A stretch of DNA of 7,779 nt, from assembly GCA_003221075.1 (NCBI GenBank), contig QHUF01000142.1, forward strand, positions 1-7,779. Direction: 5' to 3'. The stretch comes from Gemmatimonadota bacterium (lineage in GTDB: Bacteria; Gemmatimonadota; Gemmatimonadetes; Gemmatimonadales; GWC2-71-9). Numbering within the stretch: the stretch's first letter is position 1; each line of letters begins with the position of its first letter. A program made the translations under genes and the position numbers. The notes beneath the pieces were generated by a model. It searched no databases, was not told the origin of the DNA, and saw only the letters and a program-made list of their open reading frames with translations. Below, one piece after another: positions 1 through 5,470 of the stretch.

Positions 1-1
1 C

Positions 2-334
2 GATCCGCAGGATGATGACATCGACGCGGCGCTCCGGCTTACTCCATCCGCCAAAGACGCGTTTCGGATCCTGCTGGCGCATCGACCTGGCGCCTTCGAC
101 GGCGCCGCACCTCGCGGCATTCCGCTCACGTTGGCCGGCCACATCCACGGCGGGCAGTTTTATCTGCCGGTGATCGGTTGGTCCCCAGGCCGGCTGATCA
201 CGAAATACGTGATGGGCCATTTCACACAGGGAACGAGCCAGTTGTACGTGAGCCGCGGGATCGGTGTGGTCGGCGTGCCGTTACGAGTGTTTGTGCCGCC
301 GGAGATCGCGTTGTTCGAATTGCGACGGGGGTAG
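2..334 (+). CDS. Calcineurin-like metallophosphoesterase, C-terminal part (5' end outside window)
   Basis: The open frame runs in from the window edge and leaves 110 residues of the C-terminal half. Two metal-site blocks are visible: ILLAHRP near residue 26, the family's LL-(S/A)-H block, and AGHIHGGQ near residue 45, which corresponds to the usual GHTHGGQ with Ile in place of Thr. The end has the pattern LYVSRGIGVVGVPLRVFVPPEIALFELRRG, typical of the YkuE/YaeI-type membrane-associated phosphoesterases, whose C-termini read 'SRGLG...PIRLFCPPEI..I.L'. Members are two-metal hydrolases of phosphate mono- or diesters, and YkuE-like ones act at the cell envelope. The N-terminal metal ligands and any membrane anchor lie outside the window, so substrate and topology cannot be judged. 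The gene ends 31 nt before a palindromic repeat and converges on the TetR gene. The family call is firm; the subfamily is inferred. Confidence 0.88.
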   Translation, partial: DPQDDDIDAALRLTPSAKDAFRILLAHRPGAFDGAAPRGIPLTLAGHIHGGQFYLPVIGWSPGRLITKYVMGHFTQGTSQLYVSRGIGVVGVPLRVFVPPEIALFELRRG

Positions 335-364
335 TAGTGGGTTTGGGGTAGTCGGTCGGTTTGA

Positions 365-392
365 GTAGGGGCGCAGCATGCTGCGCCCCTAC
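365..392. repeat. Perfect 28-bp palindrome, copy 1 (REP-like intergenic element)
   Basis: The left arm GTAGGGGCGCAGCA is followed immediately by its exact reverse complement, centred on GCATGC. An identical copy lies at 7386-7413. It sits between two convergent genes, 31 nt after the phosphoesterase stop and about 30 nt after the TetR stop, so either transcript could fold it into a stem of roughly 11-12 bp with a very small loop. No T-run follows on either strand, so it is not a textbook intrinsic terminator. It may act as a 3'-end stabiliser, a Rho-assisted terminator or a mobile REP-like element. The palindrome is seen directly; the role is inferred. Confidence 0.93.
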
Positions 393-422
393 CTAAATAC
401 ATCTTCGCGCCGGCCCGATCGG

Positions 423-998
423 CTACACGCTAATTGCTCTCCATGCTGCTTCGATCACCAACCGCACGCCTGTATCGCCGGGCTTCCAATCGCCAGCAAC
501 GACTTTCGTCAGTGCATGACTGATCGTTGCGAGCCACACGCCAGCCCAAATTTCCACGGCCCCCGTCCGCACTGAGCCTTGCGCCTTGCCCTCCGCGATG
601 AGCCGCTCGAGTGTTAGCCGAAACTCGCGCTCGGTCCTCCGGCTTTCGTCATCGAGGATGGCGCCGGGCGGCTCGAGCAGCCCGAGCTTCACGACGGCCG
701 TGTCGTTCGCCGCTCCCTCGATCAGTCCATGCGCGACCGCGGTCAGTTGGGCGCGGGCGGGTCCGGCATCGCGGTTGCGCGCCGTCTCCTGCACGATCTT
801 CGTCGCCCACCGCTGTGCCGCCCGATACAGCTCATTGAAGAGCTGCGGCTTACTCGCGAAATGGCGATAAATCGTGCCCTCGGCGATGCCCGCCTTCTTC
901 GCGATCTGCGCCGTCGTCGTGTCGTGGTAGCCGCGCGCGGTGAAGAGCTCGAGGGCTGTTCTGATGAGCCGTTGCCGTGTCAGTTCGGTTGCGGTCAC
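423..998 (-). CDS. TetR/AcrR-family transcriptional regulator
   Basis: The product has 191 residues, normal for a TetR repressor (about 190-220). The N-terminal DNA-binding domain is clear: RLIRTALELFTARGYHDTTT (10-29) forms the first helices, and AQIAKKAGIAEGTIYRHFASK (30-50) is the helix-turn-helix ending in the family hallmark YRHF. The C-terminal ligand-binding and dimerisation half is divergent and gives no hint of the ligand. The start is GTG; the two upstream ATGs on this strand are out of frame and run into stops, and no good Shine-Dalgarno precedes the GTG. The gene is divergent from the dehydrogenase gene at 1064 across 65 bp, the classic arrangement for a local repressor that controls itself and its neighbour. 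That regulatory link is an inference, because I found no compact operator palindrome in the gap. Family call very secure, target unknown. Confidence 0.95.
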   Translation of the reverse strand: MTATELTRQRLIRTALELFTARGYHDTTTAQIAKKAGIAEGTIYRHFASKPQLFNELYRAAQRWATKIVQETARNRDAGPARAQLTAVAHGLIEGAANDTAVVKLGLLEPPGAILDDESRRTEREFRLTLERLIAEGKAQGSVRTGAVEIWAGVWLATISHALTKVVAGDWKPGDTGVRLVIEAAWRAISV

Positions 999-1048
999 GG
1001 CTGCGAATCTACTAGCTTTCCGCCCCTTTCATCTCCCATCGATCATTC

Positions 1049-1053
1049 GGAGG
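1049..1053 (+). promoter_or_regulatory. Shine-Dalgarno GGAGG deciding the start at 1064
   Basis: GGAGG lies 10 nt before the ATG at 1064 and 16 nt before the alternative in-frame ATG at 1070. The spacing favours the first ATG, giving the N-terminus MRMLVLGAGLQG. This is one of only two clear Shine-Dalgarno sequences in the window. Confidence 0.65.
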
Positions 1054-1063
1054 CGTAGTCGCA

Positions 1064-2200
1064 ATGCGCATGCTCGTCCTCGGCGCTGGGCTGCAGGGTT
1101 CTGCCTGTGCGTACGATCTGCTCCAGCGTCCTCAAGTGGAGCGTGTTACGCTCGCCGACCTGCACCCGCGACGCGCTGCCGCCTTCCTCAAGAAGAAGAA
1201 AGACAAGCGGCTCGTCACTGCGCGCCTCGATGCGAAAAGTGGCCCGCGACTGCGGAAGCTGATGCGCGGGCACGTTGCGGTCATGAACGCGCTACCGTAC
1301 TATTTCAACTATCCGGTCGCCAAAGCCGCCGTCGCCATGGGCCTGCACTGCGCGGACCTGGGCGGCAACACCGAGATCGTCCAAAAGCAGAAGACGCTGC
1401 ACGCGGCCGCGCAGAAGAAACGGGTTTCGATCATTCCCGACTGCGGCCTCGCCCCGGGGATGGTCAACATCATCGCGGCCGAGGGAATCCGGCGGGTCGG
1501 AGACGCCGAGAGCGTCAAGATTTTCGTGGGCGGCCTGCCGCAAGAGCCCGAGCCACCGCTCAACTATCAGATCGTCTACTCGCTCGAGGGTGCGCTCGAT
1601 TACTACACGACGCCGTCGTGGGTGCTGCGCGAGGGCCGGCCCGAGCGCGTGGATGCCTTGTCGGAACTCGAGGACGTGGACTTCCCGAGTCCCGTCGGAA
1701 CGCTCGAGGCATTCCATACCGGTGGCGGCATCTCGACCATGCCTTGGGCCTATCAGGGCAAGGTGCGCACGATGGAGTACAAAACCCTCCGCTACCCTGG
1801 CCACGTCGCGATCATGCGACCTATCCGCGAGATGGGACTCCTGTCGGTGGAGCCGGTGAAAATGAAAGGCACGGAGATCGTCCCGCGCGACGCATTCATC
1901 GCTGCCGTATCACCCCAGCTCACCAAGCCCAACGGCCGCGACCTCGTCGCCCTGCGTGTGGAAGTGCTGGGACGTAACGGGCGCCGCGTAGCCTGGCAGC
2001 TGCTCGACTATTTCGACGAGGCGACCGGAATCAGCGCGATGATGCGGACGACCGGCTATTCGCTCGCGATCACCGGGGTGATGCAGGTGGACGGACGCGT
2101 CAGCTCAGCGGGCGTGTACACGCCGGATGAGGCCGTCCCGTTTCAGGCGTATGTGGACGAATTGAAGCGGCGGGGAGTCGAGATTCGGGAAGTCCGCTAG
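1064..2200 (+). CDS. Saccharopine dehydrogenase-family oxidoreductase, probable lysine 6-dehydrogenase type
   Basis: The 378-residue protein begins with a Rossmann fold: GAGLQG at 7-12 binds the dinucleotide, and Asp32 at the end of the second strand (TLADLHP) favours NAD over NADP. Further conserved blocks are NALPYYFN (75-82), ADLGGN (98-102), the signature PDCGLAPGM (125-133), PEPPLNY (162-168), EAFHTGG (215-221) and YKTLRYPGH (239-247). From memory these match the order and spacing of Geobacillus lysine 6-dehydrogenase (about 385 residues), which oxidatively deaminates the epsilon-amino group of L-lysine to give a piperideine carboxylate. Saccharopine-reductase-like paralogs share the fold, so the substrate is inferred. 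Length and both termini look complete. It is divergent from the TetR gene, which may control it, and its stop codon lies in the same CTAG as the stop of the convergent barrel gene. No terminator is visible. Confidence 0.88.
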   Translation: MRMLVLGAGLQGSACAYDLLQRPQVERVTLADLHPRRAAAFLKKKKDKRLVTARLDAKSGPRLRKLMRGHVAVMNALPYYFNYPVAKAAVAMGLHCADLGGNTEIVQKQKTLHAAAQKKRVSIIPDCGLAPGMVNIIAAEGIRRVGDAESVKIFVGGLPQEPEPPLNYQIVYSLEGALDYYTTPSWVLREGRPERVDALSELEDVDFPSPVGTLEAFHTGGGISTMPWAYQGKVRTMEYKTLRYPGHVAIMRPIREMGLLSVEPVKMKGTEIVPRDAFIAAVSPQLTKPNGRDLVALRVEVLGRNGRRVAWQLLDYFDEATGISAMMRTTGYSLAITGVMQVDGRVSSAGVYTPDEAVPFQAYVDELKRRGVEIREVR

Positions 2201-3324
2201 AAGGTCCAGGCGGTCGCGAAGGTCACCTGAGTCGACTCGGTTCCTTTGCCCGCTTCCACCACAATCAGGGTATTGCGCAACAGCGCCACCGCCACGCCCC
2301 CACCCAGGGCCGAGTGCAGTCCCTGGCGCGTGACGCGCACCGTTTCGCCGGGGCCGAAGACTCGTCCCGCATCGTAGAAAGCGACCAGCTTCACCTCGAG
2401 CAGGCGCGGCGCCCAGAGTAAGCCGTATCGAGCCTCGACACCGTAGACGATCTTGCCGGGCCCTACGAAGCGGCCGTCGTAATAGCCTCGCAGCGAGCGC
2501 GCTCCGCCCAAAGCGACCAGCGGCCCCTCACTGGTTTCCATGGTCTGCTGGACCGCAAGCGGCGCCGTGCCGGTGATCGTTTCGCGTCCGACGCGCGCCG
2601 CGAGGATGAGCCGCTCGAGCGGATGCGCGTAGAGGCGCAGCGCGGCGCTGGTGCGCGTATATCCGCGGCCGCTGGCCGCGAGCGCTTCGGCGAACACACC
2701 GCGGTGCGGATCCATCTCCACATCCCGCGTATCGAGCACGATCCCGACGCGGCCGACGCGATCGACAAAGGGGCCGGTGCTGTCACGCTGGAAACGGGTC
2801 AGTCCGGGGAGCGCGCGGAATGCGGTGTATTCGAGCGACCCCCCGACGAGTACCCGGAGCGGACCGACGATCTTCCGCTGAATGGTGACGCGCGCCGCAC
2901 GATTCGCGCGACTGACGCGGTAAAAGTAGGAGCGTCCCGGACCGGTCGTACTGTCACGGTCGTAGACCGTATTGTTCCCCTGGCCGAAGTAGCCGAGGCG
3001 GTTGGCGCGCGTCAGGCTCAGCGTCACGCCGAGCCTCCAGCCCTCCCAGTACGCTGGTGCCTGCGCGTCAGCGATGACGATGTAGCTGCCCTGAGTGCTG
3101 GCACCGGCATCGAGCGCGACTCGGGCGAAGTTGGGCTCCGGCCGCTCGGCGAAGCCCATCGGACTCGACCAGTCGTAGTGCCCGCCCAGCCAGATTCGGT
3201 CGGCGGTCGTGTAATAGGCCAACGGGTAGAGATGATCGAACCAGTCGTGCTTTGGATTTGGCTCTTGCTGCGCGGCGAGTGGGGAGGCCAGCGCGAGCAG
3301 CAGAACCCCTACGCGCGGGTGAAT
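2197..3324 (-). CDS. Omp85/surface-antigen-type outer-membrane beta-barrel protein without POTRA domains
   Basis: Read from ATT at 3324 the product has 375 residues. Residues 1-19 (HPRV, then GVLLLALASPLAAQ) look like a signal peptide with an Ala-x-Ala-type cleavage site. The rest is alternating beta-strand sequence with Omp85 signatures: VLDTRDVEMDPHRG (196-209, family pattern DTRD....P..G), GGARSLRGYYDGRF (273-286, the loop-6 RGY/RGF motif) and FYDAGRVFG (316-324). The last residue is Phe after TFATAW, as expected for the barrel-assembly C-terminal signal. The N-terminus leads straight into the barrel, so there is no POTRA repeat, unlike BamA or TamA (family knowledge); the function could be lipid or protein insertion or a passive barrel. 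No ATG, GTG or TTG lies in frame near the signal peptide; the next one upstream, GTG at 3573, would add 83 residues of basic shadow sequence from the asparaginase gene. The start is therefore uncertain. The 5' end overlaps the asparaginase gene by 16 nt, suggesting translational coupling. Confidence 0.85.
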   Translation of the reverse strand: MHPRVGVLLLALASPLAAQQEPNPKHDWFDHLYPLAYYTTADRIWLGGHYDWSSPMGFAERPEPNFARVALDAGASTQGSYIVIADAQAPAYWEGWRLGVTLSLTRANRLGYFGQGNNTVYDRDSTTGPGRSYFYRVSRANRAARVTIQRKIVGPLRVLVGGSLEYTAFRALPGLTRFQRDSTGPFVDRVGRVGIVLDTRDVEMDPHRGVFAEALAASGRGYTRTSAALRLYAHPLERLILAARVGRETITGTAPLAVQQTMETSEGPLVALGGARSLRGYYDGRFVGPGKIVYGVEARYGLLWAPRLLEVKLVAFYDAGRVFGPGETVRVTRQGLHSALGGGVAVALLRNTLIVVEAGKGTESTQVTFATAWTF

Positions 3325-4358
3325 AAGTAGGCCGTATCGCGGATCTTGGCGTCCACGCCGTCGTGCGCCGCGAAATGATTGGGGTAAAGCGACGCGGCGC
3401 CGAACTCGCCGCGCTTGGTCAGGGCATAGAACACGAGGTCGAACTTTGGCTTGCCCTGCGCATCCAGCAGCCGCGCTTCCGTCTCGGCGACGACGCGCTT
3501 CAAGGTCTCGAGGCACGCGTCCGTCGGCTTCATGCCGCGCCGCATATGCTCGACCGTCAGGAACCCGCCGCACACCTTGATGTTTGCCTCGCCGAGTCCC
3601 GTCGATCCCGCAGCCCCGACGTCGTTGTCGCAGTACTGCCCGGCGCCGATGATCGGAGAGTCACCCACACGACCGGGAATCTTCCAGGAAAGGCCGGCAG
3701 TCGTCGTGACGGACGAGAGGTCGCCCTGCGGCGTCACGGCATCGCAATTGATCGTTCCGGTTTTGGTGACGACGAGGTGATCCGAATCCGGGACATCCAG
3801 GTAGTTGTCGATCGGACTCAGATTGGCGCGCCAGCGGAGCCACGCCTCACGGGAATGCTCGGTCAGCAGGTCTTCTTCCTTGAAGCCGAACGAGAGGGCG
3901 AACCGCTTGGCCCCCTCGCCCACCAGGAAAATGTGCGTCGTGTACTTGAGGATCAGCTTCGCGACTTCCGAGGGCGTCTTGATATTCTCGAGCGCGCCGA
4001 CTGCACCCGCGCGCTTCGTCGGACCGTGCATGCACGAGGCGTCGAGCTGCACGACACCCGCCGCGTTCGGCAGGCCGCCGTAGCCGACGGAGTCGTCGTT
4101 GGGATCGAGCTCCTGGATCTTCACCCCCTCGATGACCGAGTCGAGCGTGTCGGCGCCCTGCATGAGCATGTCGAAGGCTTTTTGCACCGCGCGCAGCCCG
4201 TTGGCGCTCGCGATCGCGACGGGCTTGGCGGCCCAGCGCGACTGCGGCGGCAGCGGCCGCGGTGCCCGCATCGGGTGGGGGATCCCCAGCACTGCACTCG
4301 CGGCAACACCACTCGCGGTGGACCGCAGGAACTCGCGACGCGACACGGATTCGGGCAT
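3309..4358 (-). CDS. Tat-exported N4-(beta-N-acetylglucosaminyl)-L-asparaginase (glycosylasparaginase, Ntn hydrolase)
   Basis: The 349-residue protein opens with a twin-arginine signal, SRREFL at 6-11, then a hydrophobic alanine-rich stretch (16-25), so the folded precursor should leave the cytoplasm by Tat. The hydrolase body carries the glycosylasparaginase hallmarks: DSVGYGGLPN (89-98), TINCDAV (202-208), TTTAGLSWKIPGRVGDSPIIGAG (218-240) and NDVGAAGSTGLGEANI (245-260). Aligned by eye to the Flavobacterium enzyme, Thr202 is the autoproteolytic N-terminal nucleophile, and R230 and D233 of GRVGDSPI are substrate-binding residues. The precursor would split into alpha (to 201) and beta (from 202) chains. 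The residue before the nucleophile is Gly201, where the characterised enzymes have Asp; bacterial relatives may share this. The family cleaves GlcNAc-asparagine, and some members act as asparaginases or isoaspartyl peptidases. The ATG sits 5 nt after a strong -10 box. The downstream barrel gene overlaps its end. Confidence 0.93.
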   Translation of the reverse strand: MPESVSRREFLRSTASGVAASAVLGIPHPMRAPRPLPPQSRWAAKPVAIASANGLRAVQKAFDMLMQGADTLDSVIEGVKIQELDPNDDSVGYGGLPNAAGVVQLDASCMHGPTKRAGAVGALENIKTPSEVAKLILKYTTHIFLVGEGAKRFALSFGFKEEDLLTEHSREAWLRWRANLSPIDNYLDVPDSDHLVVTKTGTINCDAVTPQGDLSSVTTTAGLSWKIPGRVGDSPIIGAGQYCDNDVGAAGSTGLGEANIKVCGGFLTVEHMRRGMKPTDACLETLKRVVAETEARLLDAQGKPKFDLVFYALTKRGEFGAASLYPNHFAAHDGVDAKIRDTAYLFTRA

Positions 4359-4363
4359 GCACG

Positions 4364-4392
4364 GTTTTACCCACTCGTCTTGCGGCTGTCAA
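4364..4392 (-). promoter_or_regulatory. Sigma-70-type promoter for the asparaginase-barrel pair; leaderless geometry
   Basis: On the minus strand a perfect TTGACA (complement of 4387-4392) is followed after exactly 17 nt by TAAAAC (complement of 4364-4369; 4 of 6 to TATAAT). Only five bases, CGTGC, separate the -10 box from the ATG at 4358. A start site 6-7 nt past the -10 would fall on or next to the A of the ATG, so the mRNA would have essentially no leader, which fits the lack of a Shine-Dalgarno. Elements are seen directly; activity and start site are inferred. Confidence 0.72.
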
Positions 4393-4412
4393 CTTGCTAT
4401 CGTTCCCACCCC

Positions 4413-5120
4413 GTGGAGCTTTCGCTCGTGGTCCCCGCGTACAACGAGCGGGACAACCTCGCACCGCTGCTCGCCGAGATCGCGGCCGCCCTGACAGGTC
4501 GGAGCTACGAGGTGATCGTCGTGGACGACGGGTCGACCGACGGCACATTCGACGCGCTGAAAGCGCTGCGGCAGCAGTATCCCCAGCTGCATATCATCGC
4601 GTTCGAGCGCAATGCGGGTCAGACCGCAGCGTTCGCCGCCGGGTTTCGCGCCGCACGGGCGCCGATCGTGGTCACCCTGGACGCCGACCTGCAAAACGAT
4701 CCTGCCGATATCCCCCAGCTCGTCGATACCCTGGAGCGCACGGGCGCCACGGCCGTGGCAGGGTACCGAGCCACGCGTCGCGACACGTCGTGGAAGCGCT
4801 TGCAGAGCCGGATCGCCAATGGCGTCCGCAACCGCCTCAATGGTGAAGTGATCCGGGATACGGGCTGCTCACTCAAGGCCTTCCGCACCGAGGCCGTGCG
4901 CGCCCTGCCGTTGTTCACGGGGATGCATCGGTTTCTGCCGACGCTGATCAAGATGGAGGGCGGCACCGTGACCGAAGTGCCGGTCAGCCACCGGCCGCGC
5001 AAACATGGGGTCACCAAGTACGGTATGTGGAATCGCGTGTGGCGGTCGCTGCAGGATGCGTTTGCGGTGCGCTGGATGCAGCGCCGCGCCCTGCGGTACC
5101 GCATCCGCGAGGAGGTCTGA
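4413..5120 (+). CDS. GT2-family glycosyltransferase, DPM1/polyprenyl-phosphate type, no membrane segments
   Basis: The 235-residue protein is a GT-A-fold family 2 transferase. Motifs in order are LSLVVPAYNERDN (3-15), VIVVDDGSTDGT (34-45, nucleotide-sugar binding), the NAGQTAAFAAGF block (67-78), TLDADLQNDP (88-97, with D90 and D92 as the metal-binding DxD), and DTGCSLKAFR in the acceptor half. This order is that of dolichol- or undecaprenyl-phosphate sugar transferases (DPM1, GtrB, ArnC). The C-terminal two-helix membrane anchor of GtrB/ArnC is absent, so it resembles soluble DPM1-like enzymes; donor and acceptor are unknown. The frame stays open far upstream, but that part is only the antisense of the asparaginase gene. 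GTG at 4413 gives the usual family start, MELSLVVPAYNE. No Shine-Dalgarno precedes it. The gene overlaps the next by the A of TGATG, so it heads a translationally coupled unit. Confidence 0.92.
   Translation: MELSLVVPAYNERDNLAPLLAEIAAALTGRSYEVIVVDDGSTDGTFDALKALRQQYPQLHIIAFERNAGQTAAFAAGFRAARAPIVVTLDADLQNDPADIPQLVDTLERTGATAVAGYRATRRDTSWKRLQSRIANGVRNRLNGEVIRDTGCSLKAFRTEAVRALPLFTGMHRFLPTLIKMEGGTVTEVPVSHRPRKHGVTKYGMWNRVWRSLQDAFAVRWMQRRALRYRIREEV
5109..5115 (+). promoter_or_regulatory. Shine-Dalgarno GAGGAGG inside the GT2 gene end
   Basis: GAGGAGG lies 4 nt before the ATG at 5120 and within the last codons of the glycosyltransferase. It selects this ATG over in-frame upstream codons and supports efficient re-initiation at the TGATG junction. 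Confidence 0.65.
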
Positions 5121-5470
5121 TGGCAGATACCACGCACGAGCAGTGGCTCGCCCAGATCGACGCCGAGCTGGATGGCGAGCTGTCTCTGGTCGAACGCGCC
5201 GCGCTCGCGAAGCACCTGGCGACCTGTGGGCACTGTGCGGGCGCCCGCGCCAGCCACCTCGAGGTGCGCGTCGCGCTGGCGCGCTCGGCGGGCAATCCGC
5301 ACGCGTTCGTCCTAACGCGCCCCGCGATTCGCGCGGGGACGTTGGCCCTATGGCTTGTCGTCGCACTGGCGGCCGGCCTCGTCGGGGGATGGTTTGCGAG
5401 CCACCGCTGGGGCGGGCCAGGCGGGGGCGGCACGCTCGAGGACACGCGTGGGACCATTGTCGTTCAGTAG
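5120..5470 (+). CDS. ZAS-type zinc-finger anti-sigma factor, single membrane segment
   Basis: The product has 116 residues in three parts. Residues 1-45 form a small helical domain with the zinc-binding anti-sigma motif His-x3-Cys-x2-Cys (H32, C36, C39, within KHLATCGHC). Residues 46-70 are a linker. Residues 73-93 (GTLALWLVVALAAGLVGGWFA) are one transmembrane helix, followed by a short glycine-rich tail of about 20 residues ending IVVQ. Proteins of this shape hold an ECF sigma factor at the inner face of the membrane and release it on a redox or envelope signal (family knowledge). Here no sigma gene is adjacent: the neighbours are a glycosyltransferase (TGATG overlap) and an unknown exported protein. 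The outer domain is too short for a typical sensor. It may instead be a general zinc-finger membrane protein; the motif supports the domain, not the partner. Confidence 0.87.
   Translation: MADTTHEQWLAQIDAELDGELSLVERAALAKHLATCGHCAGARASHLEVRVALARSAGNPHAFVLTRPAIRAGTLALWLVVALAAGLVGGWFASHRWGGPGGGGTLEDTRGTIVVQ

Noticed and set aside
365..392. Palindrome as a CRISPR repeat or tRNA/terminator
   Set aside because: Only single isolated copies with no regular spacing, no cloverleaf and no T-tract on either strand.
1002..1063. Inverted repeat TGCGAatCTAC ... GTAGTCGCA flanking the TetR-dehydrogenase gap
   Set aside because: The arms are imperfect and 42 nt apart, too far for one TetR dimer site; chance is the simpler explanation.
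940..1977. Open plus-strand frame of 345 codons overlapping the dehydrogenase gene
   Set aside because: Extremely Arg- and Ala-rich translation with no motif; it is the shifted frame of the dehydrogenase gene, a common effect of high GC.
2623..3330. Plus-strand open frame of 235 codons opposite the barrel gene
   Set aside because: Antisense shadow; the minus-strand frame carries the signal peptide, the Omp85 motifs and the terminal Phe.
4379..4403. Possible plus-strand promoter for the glycosyltransferase (CTTGCG ... TATCGT)
   Set aside because: The spacer is about 13 nt and both boxes are poor matches, so it does not meet the standard used for the minus-strand promoter in the same gap.
3363..4412. 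Long plus-strand open frame continuous with the glycosyltransferase, suggesting a 585-residue fusion
   Set aside because: The first 350 codons are the antisense of the clearly coding asparaginase gene and give Arg/His-rich sequence with no domain. The GT2 family start fits GTG at 4413.
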